From: Dactylonectria macrodidyma
Taxonomy: Eukaryota > Ascomycota > Sordariomycetes > Hypocreales > Nectriaceae
Length of the DNA stretch: 64,000 bases
Direction: 5' to 3'
Assembly (NCBI GenBank): GCA_020744425.1
Contig: JAGMUV010000037.1
Coordinates: 434,001-498,000 of the forward strand
A program made the position numbers and the translations under genes. The notes under the pieces are model-generated. The model worked only from the letters and a program-made list of their open reading frames with translations, had not been told where the DNA came from and searched no databases. Positions 9,931-20,767 of this stretch are shown piece by piece; positions within the stretch are counted from its first letter, which is position 1; each line of letters begins with the position of its first letter.

Positions 9931-10583
9931 ACCGCCCGCCAATCATCCGGATCCTCCTCCCCTCCCTTCCTAGGCCGAAACTGTTTCTGTTCCTCACAAT
10001 AATCTCCCCACCACTTTTCAAAGGCCTGTCGATTGTACAGCCACCTCGGCGCACCTTCTCCCTCGCCGAAGAGGTCCAGAATGTGGTCGCAATACATCCA
10101 CACGCCTTCAAGATGGTGCGGTAGTAACGGCTTCTTGTCCTTGCGCGCGACCACGACGGTGCCAACATGTGACCGCCACTTCGGGGGCGCAAAGCCGGAG
10201 TCGGGGTTGATGTTCAGGTACGTGGCGATCTCGTTGTCGAGGTCCGCCCGGTTGGCAGACTGAGTGCCTACATGGTGGAGGACCAGCGGAACCTCGATGA
10301 GCCCTGGGACGGGAGGAACGGACTGCGAGAAAACGGCATGATCTGCGGGTATTGTGGTGGCGGACCAAAGCGCAAATTTGATTTTCTCGACGTCGCACCG
10401 GACGATGACGGCTTGGATGGGTCCTGAAGCGATGTGTACTGCCGTCGAAGTGGATGGGGACGAGTGTGAGGAAGCTGGAGCAGGTGCCACGGTTGCTTTA
10501 GGCGCAGGCGCCTGCTGAGACACCATCTCCGACTCGGAATCCGTATCTATGTTGTCCCATTTCGAGTAATCTATAGGTGCCAT
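9918..10583 (-). CDS. Hypothetical protein, 221 aa
   Basis: The ATG at 10583 starts MAPIDYSKWDNIDTDSESE, an acidic N-terminus common in uncharacterised fungal proteins. A Pro/Ala/Ser linker (about residues 22-55) precedes a compact conserved-looking region with VIVRCDVEKIKF, TYLNINPDSGFAPPKW and HLEGVWMYCDHILDLFGEG. No catalytic signature was recognised. The protein ends at DWRAVPRN, and its last codons fall in the tandem array at 9763-9930, so a few C-terminal residues were probably replaced when the array formed. An in-frame GTG at 10604 is an unlikely start. Confidence 0.6.
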   Translation of the reverse strand: MAPIDYSKWDNIDTDSESEMVSQQAPAPKATVAPAPASSHSSPSTSTAVHIASGPIQAVIVRCDVEKIKFALWSATTIPADHAVFSQSVPPVPGLIEVPLVLHHVGTQSANRADLDNEIATYLNINPDSGFAPPKWRSHVGTVVVARKDKKPLLPHHLEGVWMYCDHILDLFGEGEGAPRWLYNRQAFEKWWGDYCEEQKQFRPRKGGEEDPDDWRAVPRN

Positions 10584-10604
10584 GGAATTGTTATAAGTCT
10601 TCAC

Positions 10605-11899
10605 AATGGTGGAATACTGAATTCAATCTGCGTGAAAGGTTAGAAAAGACACTGGATTGCGAGATGGCAGGGCTCGTCGCAGGACCTCAAACACATCGGT
10701 CTTCCCAAACGCTCGAACCACTTAACGCCCTATGCCCTCCAAGTCATGTCGTAAGCTTCGTTCCGAAAGGCGTTTGCGGGCCCGCAGGGACGGATCTCCT
10801 GTGGCCGCAAAGGCAGTCTGTTTGGTCCTCAGCCACAGTGCGCCACAAGTAGTGGTCCGTGCGGAAACTCTATTGGATAACTGCGACACATTTCCTGCAA
10901 GTCACTGTATTTACAACGCCAAACCCAGTCCCCCCAGCGCCACCTCACAACAAACTTTCCTTCATTTCCACTAGCCCATTCTCATAGCAACCATGGTGTC
11001 ACGGCTCAGTCTCTCCCAATATAATCAAATCGATGTTATGATTGAAAGCGGCCTGTCGACTGGCAAGATAGCCAAGTCTGTCCGCTGCTGCGACCGCACC
11101 GTTCAACGATGACGATGGAAACGACGAGGCCTCCCGAGGAAAGCACATACTTTTATTGGCGACAGCTGAAATGGGTGCGATGCCGGTCATTTCTACATCC
11201 TTATATTGGAAATCCATGATGAAGGATTAGTCTTGACTGGTTTTGACTATTTTAATTGCCATAATCCACGCCTGTCATTTAGAAGATGGGGGCATACATC
11301 AATTCAAAATACCTGAGTGCCAGATAGTGTGTCACACAGCATGAAACCCCTCTTTCCACTAGTCATCAATACGGGCTTTGTCCCACGAGCCACACACAGG
11401 CGTATCAGCCAAAAGAGCATTCCAAAATAAAGTGGCTGTTTTAGCTTCTAACTCCAACACAGGCTACGTGCTCAGCTGGAATGACACGACCGAGGATTGG
11501 ATGGAACTGCAATGTCACACCGCCACCGCCACAAGATTAGGACTTAACGAGGCTGACTTTCGGACCCAGCCTCCGTTGCAACACGGACTGGGCTGTGGAC
11601 GAATTCTCTCTTCATCTCCAGATCTGCCATTCCCTATTTTGCAAAAGCTGCCATCAAAATTATCAACACACATCGCTTGTGCCTATTAGCCCTATGGAAG
11701 AGCAGTTATGTACCCCGAGACAAGTACTAATGAGCTGGATTCCGAAGGCTCGTCCAAGATACCAGCTCAATATTCTCAGGGGGTCGGTTAATCATATTTC
11801 GAGAGCCAAAGACGCCAAAGACAGCAGGCTAATAGCTCTCAGGCTTTAGAACATGCAGAATCCCACTTCCGCGAAGCCATAAATTCGACTCGCGTGTCA
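10605..11899. other. Intergenic stretch with a Tc1 relic
   Basis: Apart from the transposase N-terminus at 10993-11111, only short frames with no recognised product are present. The last few hundred bases are the probable promoter and leader of the gene starting at 11900. Confidence 0.35.
10993..11111 (+). pseudogene. Tc1/mariner transposase N-terminus (fragment)
   Basis: The ATG at 10993 reads MVSRLSLSQYNQIDVMIESG followed by LSTGKIAKSVRCCDRTVQR, then a stop. This is the first helix-turn-helix of a Tc1-like transposase, which binds the element ends. No catalytic domain follows. The relic is about 120 bp and not obviously part of the Tc1 relic at 61946-62889, whose N-terminus is missing. Confidence 0.6.
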
Positions 11900-14233
11900 A
11901 TGTCCAATTCAGAGATGCCTCGACACCACAAGCCGTCGGAGTCCTCGACTCCACAGGACCAGGATGTCCTCGTCTCTTCGACGACTCAACTTGCTTCGCA
12001 ATCACCATCAAAGAACTTGTCCAATGCGCCATCAGTCCGGGGTGTGACAGCTCAGGACTCGTCAACCTCGAACCCGCCGTCCATATCTGAGGAGCCTCGA
12101 CCTCCGTGGCCAAGACGAGCGGCAAGCCACATCCATGACTCCATGGCAAAACTCAAGGCATGGAATGGAGAAGAACCTGAGAAGGTGGTGTGCAGTGATA
12201 GCAGAAGGTCAGCGCTCTGGCACTGTATTCTGTTTCATCTGCCTGCTGTGGCGGTCACATCGACGCTTCTGGGTTTATACATCGCGAAAGCTCGTTGGAG
12301 TCCTCTGCATCCTACATCTGACGAATTGAGCGCACTGCAGTATGCTGCGAAGGCGCATGAAGCCTTCTTTCTGATATCAATCACCGATATCCTCTTGCAC
12401 AGAGTTCAATACTGCTTGGTCGAAGGGAAGGGTATCCCACTCGGATTCATCACATCAGCGTTTCACATTGGATCGCCCGTAAACTATCTGTTCAGCTGGG
12501 AATTTTGGAGCGCACTCCTTTATCCATTGTCGGAGATTCGTTCTCATGCAATTACTAGCACGCTCATTGGTATCCTTGCTATCCTTGCACTAGGAGCTGG
12601 ACCGTTCTCGGCCACTTTGATGATTCCTCGCCAAGGTTGGTGGGAATACAATGTGTCATCCCTCGATCCCACATATACCGAGTATATCCACGGAAACCCA
12701 TATGCCTTACATCTTGGTTCAGCTCATGGATTTCAGTGCAACCCACGGGATCAGTCGCTGATATGCAATGATCTCGATATGGTGGAAACACTGCAGGGCT
12801 TCAGACCTATCATCAGCCGCCCTCCTTGGAGCCCACGCCTATCAAACATATCATACGACACTAGCCGGTCAACTGTCAGGTCAACGTATGACAGGCCCGT
12901 CTCGTTATCGGTTACTGGGTCCGATTTCTTCTCCACGATAGGCTTCGCTACCTGTCCCATGAGTTTTGTTGCCGAGAGTATGTCGGACAACATGAATTAC
13001 CACCAGATGCCAGAATTTGAAAAGATCATGGTCAAATCCAAACCCCAGAACCTACAAGGTACGGGAAGGTGGAAGCAGCCTCTTGTGGCCATCGAATGCT
13101 CTGCGTCATATTTGAGTGAGGACAGTCCTGATAGCGCCTTCACCTTTGGAAAGGAGCTCTACGATAACTACGTGGTTGATCTTGGCCCGCAAATCTACGC
13201 CGACCTTCGAAAGAGTCTTAGCCAGCACAACAATTCAGCCGGTCCACTAGATCCGATATTTCTAAATCTCCGAAACGAAACCCGTCTCCCAATTAGTGCT
13301 GCTTTTTTGCTGCCATATGTCGATATTCAGTCACAGACGACAGAGAATGGGGATGTTGAGAACAAAAAACATATGAGCTCGGGCCTTTGCCTTGTCCAGG
13401 CTCGTTGGGTTGAAGCCGATGTTTGGATTGGTGCTGAGCTCGGTTCAACTGGGATAGTTTGGCCTCCGGTCCCAGGTTCTGTGATTCAAAACGACTTGGG
13501 CATTTCTCCTGATTCGATAATACAATATATGCACGAGACATCGGGTGTTGATAACGTTATCGAGATGACGGACGAGTTCCTGCAGGGTATCAGTATTCCT
13601 CATCATGGGGTACTCAATAAGACATCAAACCTTCTATACAAGGAAACGTCAAACTTGTGTGCCGGATACATAGGCGACTCCCCACGCGATTTACAAACTT
13701 GCTTGACAATTGTGCTCAGCGTGTACTTTGCAGACGCATTAGCGCGGTTGGGAAGGCGGGATATCTACTCTACCTATGATCCTGGCACAAGATTCTTCAG
13801 TTTGGGTCCTGACGACATATTGTTTCAGAGGATACTTTACTTCTATGGCTATGCTTACAGGTTCCAGGACAGTACTGTTATCATTTTGGCCTTCTCGGCA
13901 GTGTTGCTACATGCAGTCATTGCTTTCGCTCATTTTACAATCATCGTGTTTTCCCGAAAACCGTGGTCAAGCACGAGCTGGCAAAGTTTTGGCAAGATAT
14001 TTGTCCTTGCATTCCAGTCGAAAGCCCCGCCAGAGTTGAAGAGTGTCAGCGGAGGAGTTTCAAGCTCTCAAACCTGGAAAAGGGTTGTGGTAGTTAGAGA
14101 GGTAGGGAGTGAGGGGCAGCTGCATTTGGTTTTGGACAACACAGATGAGAATGGGTGGCAAAGTCGTGATGGAAGTGACGGGGATGCTAGTAAAGAAGCA
14201 AAAAGTGTCATGGTGGGGATGAAGTACAGTTGA
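11900..14233 (+). CDS. Large fungal multi-pass membrane protein, 777 aa
   Basis: A single open frame of 777 residues starts at the ATG at 11900; an in-frame GTG six bases earlier is not preferred. A Ser/Pro/Thr-rich cytosolic N-terminus (about 1-85) precedes hydrophobic segments near 105-130 (CILFHLPAVAVTSTLLGLYI), 155-170 (AFFLISITDILL) and 215-240 (TLIGILAILALGAGPFSATL). A long, probably extracellular region of about 400 residues with several N-glycosylation sites (NVSS, NISY, NNSA, NETR) follows, then a C-terminal membrane segment near 670-700 (VIILAFSAVLLHAVIAFAHF). This layout fits a family of uncharacterised fungal plasma-membrane proteins. Function is unknown. A hAT element begins only 27 bp after the stop, so the native 3' region is displaced. 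Confidence 0.75.
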   Translation: MSNSEMPRHHKPSESSTPQDQDVLVSSTTQLASQSPSKNLSNAPSVRGVTAQDSSTSNPPSISEEPRPPWPRRAASHIHDSMAKLKAWNGEEPEKVVCSDSRRSALWHCILFHLPAVAVTSTLLGLYIAKARWSPLHPTSDELSALQYAAKAHEAFFLISITDILLHRVQYCLVEGKGIPLGFITSAFHIGSPVNYLFSWEFWSALLYPLSEIRSHAITSTLIGILAILALGAGPFSATLMIPRQGWWEYNVSSLDPTYTEYIHGNPYALHLGSAHGFQCNPRDQSLICNDLDMVETLQGFRPIISRPPWSPRLSNISYDTSRSTVRSTYDRPVSLSVTGSDFFSTIGFATCPMSFVAESMSDNMNYHQMPEFEKIMVKSKPQNLQGTGRWKQPLVAIECSASYLSEDSPDSAFTFGKELYDNYVVDLGPQIYADLRKSLSQHNNSAGPLDPIFLNLRNETRLPISAAFLLPYVDIQSQTTENGDVENKKHMSSGLCLVQARWVEADVWIGAELGSTGIVWPPVPGSVIQNDLGISPDSIIQYMHETSGVDNVIEMTDEFLQGISIPHHGVLNKTSNLLYKETSNLCAGYIGDSPRDLQTCLTIVLSVYFADALARLGRRDIYSTYDPGTRFFSLGPDDILFQRILYFYGYAYRFQDSTVIILAFSAVLLHAVIAFAHFTIIVFSRKPWSSTSWQSFGKIFVLAFQSKAPPELKSVSGGVSSSQTWKRVVVVREVGSEGQLHLVLDNTDENGWQSRDGSDGDASKEAKSVMVGMKYS

Positions 14234-14810
14234 ATATGTCGGTCAATGGTGAAGCTGGATCAGTGTGGCTAACAATCAATCGAGTTCAATTTTGGCCCTC
14301 AAACTCGATTGATTGAACCTATCTCAGCTCGATTGAAGCTTGACTTGACTAATCAGCGAGCTTGATTGACAACTTGTCAAGTACTTGATGTACTATGCCT
14401 AATCAGGTAATTTGTATAGACCTCCTGGTGTAACAATCCCGCGCAAGATCTTTGAAGTAATCCAGTTCTTCTGTATCATCTCAGCTTCAGCTGTGTCATC
14501 GCCGAGGCCGTTGCGCTTGTCGGTGATGAGCTCACTACCGTCAGAGAATACGCGCTCTAGCTCTGCGCTCATCGCTGGCGTGCTGAAGATGTTAAGAGCA
14601 AGTTTGCTGAGAATAGGCCAAACGTGGCGTCAGTCCACCCACCACACCCAGATATCATCGTCATCGTTGGTCGAATTCGAAGGCCTTTTGACCTTGTGGA
14701 ACTCTATAACATGCTGGATTGCAGCCGTCGTCGATTCTGCTGCAAACAGCTGACTGATATACCGCTTATTGTTATGGCAATCGGCGCAGAGGAAGTACTC
14801 GTCACTACTA

Positions 14811-17038
14811 CCATGCAGTACCCACCTACCGGCAGTACCCACCTGCCGGCAAGCAAAAAAAAGTTTTGCCATACAAAGTGCAACTTTTCAACCTGATGGG
14901 AAAAGTCACCGAAAATAATAAGAATACAGTTATTTCTAGAATTCGGGTTATAATTGAATGAATTTTAATATTTTCTCGGTCTTTTTACCTCACGGCCTGC
15001 GCGGGTGCGTACGGCGGGTAACTCTTCCGCCTCTGAATTTGAACTTTCACCCTCCTGCATCCCTCCCACCTCGATCACATCCTCCACAGTCCCTGTCCCT
15101 TCAGTTGCTTGGATTGGCTCGGAAATAGTTTCACCAGTCACTAGAGCCTCGGCCAATGTCATGAACTTCTTGTTGGGATTGGGTATCGCCTTCCTCTTCT
15201 TGCCTCTACTCAACCGGCCGACTTCCTCCTCCAGACTGGTGATTCTTGCGCTCAGGGAGGCTATCTTTGACTCCTGGGCTTCAAATCCTTTCGATATCAC
15301 AGAATACCGTCTTCTGGTAGAAGGGCTCTTATTTTTTCCCAGATCTCTGATATGACGGCTGGTCTTTGGCGTATTATCAGAGTCGCGTTGCCCGTCGCTG
15401 CGGCCCTCTGATGTAGGCGTCGTTTCCTTCTTGTCTGGCTGAATCTCTGGATGTATGAGGGCTTTCCGTCGTGAAATTGGCCAATTTCCAGTCACTCTCC
15501 AACCAGAGAGGATATTTTTCTTAGTCATACCTACTTCCCTGGCTTTGGCATATGCCTTGATAAAGTTGACCTTATCCACCGGCGCAGAATCAGTCAGGCT
15601 TGACAGTCTTTGCAGTTCTTTGCGATAGGCAGCTTTGGAGGCATTAAAAACGCCATTATCCAGTGGCTGGAGGCCATGAGAGCAATGAGCTGGCAGGTAA
15701 CAACAATATGCCTTGCTTAAAAAGCAGGTAGCCATCCACTCATCCTGGATTTCGAGTCAGCGACGTGGATGATTCAGACCAGCTAGATACTCACAGATAC
15801 ATGGCTTCCATGACCATCTAATATAATAAGCCTCGCATCAGACTCATCTTCTGGCCGGGTTTGAGGCAGATAGACCTCTTTGAGCCACTCAACTGCGATA
15901 TGGTTGTTCGTCCAGCCGTTTTCAGAAGTGATATAATACCAGTCGGCTATCTTCTTGAACTCATTGATAAACCACTGCTGCTGAAGTTCTTTGCCTTTGA
16001 AAATAATCCCTGGTTTTAGAAGACGGCCATCTGCTGTCACGGCTTCGATAAAGCTAGTCCAAGCGCGTGACTGAGAGCCTTTGAGGAAGGCCTTCCTCTT
16101 GGGATCGCTACTTCCGATAACCAAGGAATCCAGGCCTAGATTCGGAATGGATTAGTGGGTTTTATAACAAAAAAGATAAATACTCACCAAATCCAGCCAT
16201 GATACCGCCCTCGTCAACATTAACAGTGTTCTCAGGCTTGATCCAGCCATACTCGCTCTCCCGGATATCGAAGTACCAATTGACGGCCATTGGAGTAAAA
16301 GAATTGAATCTCGCAGCCTCCTGACGTTTTCCTACCTTCGTCTTGATCTTTGGATGACGTTTCATGAACCTGGTTAGCCAGTGTACACCGATAGGCCTTT
16401 CCCGGCCTTGCTGTCTCAAGAGCGCAGCGACGGTGGCGCGAACTTGACTATGAGAAGGAGCATAGCCGAGGGCCTCTTGTCGAAGTATCCAGGTGACTAA
16501 TCTCGACTCCTGAGACTTGGATAACAGCTGGGCAGGCTGGTTGACCTCGGACTTTGACGGTAGGCCTCTTAATCGGTCCCCGAGAGTCGACCGAGGGATC
16601 TCATGCTTCTGGGCGGATTGGTTCTGGGAGAGGCCGTTATCTGTGACATCTAGTATGGCTTCGACAACTTCATCCTCTGTATAAGACACTAGAGGCATTT
16701 TCAAGGCGATCATGGAAGGCCGGTGCAGAGAAACACTCGAAGGAGCGCCGGGGAGGCCGGGTAATAAAGGAGGCGTTTTGAGAAATTTTACATTAGTGCC
16801 ATGCGACCATACCGCATACGTGATCAAAAAAGCAATGTGATAATATCAAACGGCATGAAATTCTCAATACAACAGCCATTGCTCCATGCCAATAACTTCA
16901 ATCTTGGCCAAATACCGTGTAAGTGAAAGTGGGCATTTTGTATGGGGAACTTTTTTTTTTGCTTGCCGGCAGGTGGGTACTGCCGGTAGGTGGGTACTGC
17001 CGGTAGGTGGGTACTGCCGGTAGGTGGGTACTGCATGG
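14811..17038 (-). mobile_element. Complete Fot1/pogo-type transposon, copy B (2228 bp)
   Basis: TA duplications lie at 14809-14810 and 17039-17040. The ends begin CCATGCAGTACCCACC. The left end carries two 17-bp units (GCAGTACCCACCTACCG-like), the right end four, all followed by GCAAGC and an A/T run. The element sits inside the BED region of the hAT derivative, so it arrived later than that hAT. Confidence 0.92.
14965..16698 (-). CDS. Fot1/pogo transposase, copy B (3 exons, 543 aa)
   Basis: Exons 16698-16188, 16135-15795 and 15744-14965 join in frame to 543 residues with no stop. Introns of 52 and 50 bp have normal GT...AG borders. The order of parts matches copy A: N-terminal helix-turn-helix (LSQNQSAQKHEIPRSTLGDR), second DNA-binding region with SHSQVRATV, and a DDE_1 domain with NVDEGG, ILDGHGS and LQPLDNG. 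A coiled-coil (RITSLEEEVGRLS) and the basic motif GKKRKAIPNPNKK follow. Residue differences are spread along the protein, so it is a separate subfamily from copies A and C. The fragment at 35686-36269 belongs to this subfamily. It is potentially active. Confidence 0.9.
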
Positions 17039-17710
17039 TATGCTTCAGCTCCGCTCCATATGAATAGATCCGCGAGACCTTTACCTGTCTGCCCACGCTC
17101 CTCTTGTCCGGTATGCGATACGCCAATACCGTATTATACCCTTACACCCTACACAATCGTGCCATCGTGCCGCCGAAGCACACCCCAGTCAATTGGGAAC
17201 GAGAGAGAGTGTGGAGGGCAGGTAGATCGATGGATAAGTTGCTCTACCGGTACATCTGACGTTTGCTCAGTCGACGATATCGGCCAGTTTAGATCGGTAG
17301 ATTGACTCGAAGATATCGCAGACAAGCTTCGAGTACTTGATGGCCGACTTAGGCCCCAGAACGTGTTGTTGATAGATATTTGATGTAGGAATAGGATGTT
17401 ATTTCATCCGGGGGGACATACCCAATAGGGCCATTGCGCTAAGCTGTTAACCTTTCCTACAGTGCTTCCATGCGCAGCTTAGATATTAGTCCTAAGCGAT
17501 GTAATTGGCTAATTAGCGATATCTAGGGTATCCTCTCCTAGCCTTCCTAAATAAGTAATTAATTATTGGCATCAAGTACTTGACAACTTGACACTCCTTT
17601 AACTTGATTGATTGACGATAACCCTTAAACTTGACTTGAGAACTTGACTTGACGAGAAGTCGAACTTGATTGAGAATTGTCAAGTTCGAGCTTGATTGTT
17701 AGCCACACTG

Positions 17711-18284
17711 AAGATTTGTCCTCGTTACTAGACGAGGCAGACCTGAGACGCACCCGCGTCTCTTCCTCTCCTTTCATTGTATTCTCTCTTCTCTCCTATC
17801 TTCTCTTTTATTCCTTTTCTTCAATTATACGGGCTTGACCGCCTCGTGCAGTCATGCCAATGCTCTCTCACCAGTCTCCCTAAAGACTGACCCATGTAGC
17901 GGCTACCGCAGCCTCGCCTGGTCATTCCGCTGACGGATAACAGGCTCGACAGAAATGCGCCTCTGAGCCGATGATATGCTGGATAGTGGTCTTTTCTGTA
18001 TTGTACGAAAGAATTGCGTAGATTTTAGCATTAGAGACTCTAGCTCAGCACGTCCTGTGCTCCAATAGGGGACTTTTCGGGCCTCACGGCCCTCGGACAA
18101 AAAATATACAAACAAACAATGAAGAATAAAAGCCTTACTGAGGACATGCAAACATTGTATTTATTTTCATCAAATTGGCTGAACTTTTCTCTATTGATTC
18201 ATGCGCTTTTTAGTTCATGGGTCGCTGTGATTGGCATGCATACAGGAACGGGGCGCGTCCCGTTCGACAACTCAGTGGTAGGTT
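17711..18284. other. Intergenic stretch with a pyrimidine tract
   Basis: No gene is recognised. A long C/T-rich tract runs from about 17758 to 17825, preceded by the small hairpin GACGCACCCGCGTC. It may be remnant promoter or LTR sequence. The segment beyond 18200 is the 3' flank of the PD-(D/E)XK gene. Confidence 0.3.
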
Positions 18285-19958
18285 CTATTTAGAGACAATA
18301 TCAAGAATAGTCCTCCACCAACTTCGAAACACAACATCTCCCCATTTGCGCAAGACCCGGAATGCCTGAAGGAGCTGGTAGATGCCGTCAATAGACGAAG
18401 TCTCTCCCAGACTGGTGTCGTGATAAACAACAATCTCAAGCGTTTCATCCCCCTGGGCATCTGGCTTGAAGAAAGGACGGGCAAACAGCAAGCTCCACTT
18501 GGCAGACTGGACGTAGATGAGAGGAAAGACCATCTCTTGTATCGCCTGCTTCAACTCACCGGCTTCAGAGACGGATAGGCGGCTGCTCAGTGACCAGATG
18601 CGTTTGATGTGTGCAGTAACCCAGATCCCAAGCTGCACGCGTGCCTCTTCCTCAGTTCGGCTGATTGTCTTGGTCTCGATGCCGAGGAAGATAGGACGAT
18701 GACGCAGGGCGACGTACGAAATATGATTGATAGAGTCGGACCATTCTCTGACGAATTTCGAAATGTCTTGTTCAAGACGGTCGCTCTGCGATGGCGATGT
18801 ATTTTGCACCTGGCTGTCTGGTTCACCATCGCCGATGAACAAGGCGTAGTCTAGCATCTTGGATGAGGAAGTGAGGCCGTCAGACATGAGCGGCAGGTAT
18901 CGCGAGTCAATCTTAGCGTTCGTGCTGTAACAAGTCAAAGTTAGCAAGATGTGTGCAGCAGCCCGGCGAAGAAAGGCTCACATATATCTCCAGCCGACCA
19001 CGGGATTGTTGCTGCCAAGGGCCAGACGTAAGACTGCAGAATGAACCGCGTTGTTCCACTCGGCTTCACCTTCCATATCCCGACTACATCGTCTCGAAAG
19101 TTGCTTGATCGTCTGGATCTCGGAAAGTTCATAAAGCAGTTCGTCGCGACTGCGGTGGCCATCCATATTTTTGTGTAGGGTGTGGATGCGATGCTTGCGT
19201 CCAATGGCATCCAGGATATCCTCGCAAATCTCGGCGGGGTATATCCCAATCATCATAGTGATCTCAGCAAGGTCTTGATAAAGATTGTCCCCAGCATCAC
19301 CGAGCAATGCCCCGTTATCCTTGAGGTCATCGTATACGATGCCAGCTTCGCGTAGGGACGCCATGTTTTTGAGTGGACTTGCGGACCGCTTTGAAGTCGA
19401 AGACTGTTTTGAAGGGGAGGAGCGAGAACTAGGCAAGGGGTGTGGGTCGAATATTGTGTGATATTCTGAAATGCTTTTACTGTACTGGGCTGAGGTGGCC
19501 GCGGTCGAAGCATTGGCACGGCTGGTTGAGTCTTTGGAAGCGCGCGGTGTAGCTTCAGGATCTGGACCAACCGACTGGCTGCTTGTACCTGGGCTGTCAT
19601 CCGAGGAAGTACTAGTCTGACTCTGAACTATTCTTCTAGCGCTCCGTCTGACTGGAGATCCAGTCGTCGGGGGTGGTGGCCGCATGGGGAGTTGTTGTGC
19701 CGTCGACGTTGGCGTTTCAGTCGCTTTGACACGCTGGCTCCTTCGTGGCTCCTTCATCGGGCTTTCATCATTCATATTGAAAGTGCGTCTTGAGGCCGCG
19801 GATGATTCGAAGAAGAGGCGCTGTTGTTCCCTCTCCGGGCACCGTGGCTGTGACCACTGCGTTGTCGGTGGTTCGAGAGATGGACAATCGGCTGATGATA
19901 GGGGAAGCTGGTCGGCAACAAGATCACGGAGCCAAGCCTCAATTACAGCGGGATGCAT
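18285..19958 (-). CDS. Fungal PD-(D/E)XK nuclease-like protein (2 exons, 538 aa)
   Basis: Exon 1 (19958-18982) and exon 2 (18924-18285) join across a textbook 57-bp intron (GTGAGC ... GCTAAC ... ACAG). The protein starts MHPAVIEAWLRDLVADQ, has a Ser/Pro/Arg-rich disordered region (about 70-200), then the conserved core YQDLAEITMMIGIYPAEI, LLYELSEIQTIKQLSRRC and EAEWNNAVHSAVLRLAL. Exon 2 continues MLDYALFIGD, IFLGIETKTISRTEEEAR and MVFPLIYVQSAKWSLLF. This is a fungal PD-(D/E)XK-superfamily protein; the acidic residue in MLDYALF and the ExK in IETKT fit a restriction-fold active site. Biological role and substrate are unknown. It appears complete, with a normal C-terminus (WWRTILDIVSK). Confidence 0.8.
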
Positions 19959-20767
19959 TTCCGTAGAGCTGAGGCGATAATCAGGCGGCTGTCATCGACG
20001 ATGTTATCTTACTGTCGGTGATGACTATTAAGATGGTGTTTTTTTTTTGTAAACTAGTCTCGATGCGGGGTTGGCTAGCCAACGCCTCTATTTGCCGCCG
20101 GCTATTACTCGGAACTGTATTTGTGGATCCCGCCCGGCAATGCCCCAGCCAAACACCAACAGGCCTGGTCTGAATCGCGATGCCGAACGAGTGTTGGAAA
20201 AAAAGCAGCGAAATCCATTGACCAAGATGGAAAGAATTCCTCGTACGTCCTGGGACCAAGTAAGACAGCGGACGGACTTGTTGGTCCAGATTGCGTGTTT
20301 CCTGCCACCAGAATCTTTTGCCATTGGAGCAATTCGCTTACGCCAATGATGCCGAGCGATTTTTGCTGTCATCCGAAACGCGATCGATGCCTTAAGAGAT
20401 TGACGACAATACGAGAACACAACGTCACTACGAGTTCGGGAGATAGTATCAATGGTAGCGTCTCTGTGTTAACAAAGTTTATAAAATCGTTATGAAGGCT
20501 CAGGGGAAGGGAAAGGGTACCATAGACCCCAAGGGCGTGCACGGACATGAAGCGTGCACGGGGCAGCTGTAGGTATTACGTCGTAATGCTCGCAGCAATC
20601 ATTGGAGTAGGCGATGATCTTGTTGTCTTTGCAAAAGAGCTCGAAATCGGCCGAGAGGTAACTTTCGTGGCCATCTAGGATGAGGAGGCGATATTCACCA
20701 GTTGTGCGCGGCTTGGTGTGCTTATCTGCCTCACTCGCTTATCAAGTACGTTACATAATGTGAATTT
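19959..20767. other. Intergenic stretch with a pogo relic
   Basis: Apart from the transposase relic at 20580-20737, this holds only short frames. The part next to 19958 is the presumed promoter of the PD-(D/E)XK gene, with an 11-bp T run near 20039. Confidence 0.3.
20580..20737 (-). pseudogene. Pogo/DDE_1 transposase catalytic-core relic
   Basis: The minus strand reads TGEYRLLILDGHESYLSADF then ELFCKDNKIIAYSND, the block around the second catalytic Asp of DDE_1 transposases (RLLILDGH...). Neither the preceding HTH nor the following LQPLD block is present. It differs from the Fot1 copies in this window and stems from another pogo family. The Helitron terminus begins about 30 bp to the right. 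Confidence 0.6.

Larger units (their letters stand above)
14399..17126 (-). pseudogene. hAT transposase derivative: BED finger joined to hATC domain
   Basis: The reading on the minus strand is split by Fot1 copy B. The part at 17126-17041 (IPDKRSVGRQVKVSRIYSYG) continues at 14808 into FLCADCHNNKRYISQLF and HVIEFHKVKRP, a BED-type zinc-finger region. Directly afterwards, across a single TGA near 14630, the same frame reads WPILSKLALNIFSTPAMSAE then LERVFSDGSELITDKRNGL, the C-terminal dimerisation domain of hAT transposases, ending at the TAG at 14399-14401. The whole RNase H-like catalytic core is missing. Such a product could bind ends and dimerise but not cut; the stop and the inserted Fot1 make expression unlikely today. 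Confidence 0.65.
14261..17710 (-). mobile_element. Internally deleted hAT element hosting a Fot1 element
   Basis: The left end reads CAGTGTGGCTAACAATCAA and the right end is its inverted counterpart (...TTGATTGTTAGCCACACTG at 17692-17710). Both ends are followed inwards by many copies of CTTGAT/TCAAG words, as in hAT subterminal regions. Removing the 2228-bp Fot1 copy B leaves about 1.2 kb, too short for an autonomous hAT. No 8-bp target duplication is visible: the flanks are AGCTGGAT and AAGATTTG. The ends may therefore come from different insertions, or one flank was rearranged. Confidence 0.75.

Noticed and set aside
14253..17718. 8-bp target duplication for the first hAT element
   Set aside because: The flanking octamers AGCTGGAT and AAGATTTG differ, so no duplication is claimed.
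18285..19958. Restriction-modification or defence system around the PD-(D/E)XK gene
   Set aside because: No partner gene lies nearby. This protein family is widespread in fungi as a single gene, and the neighbours are transposons.
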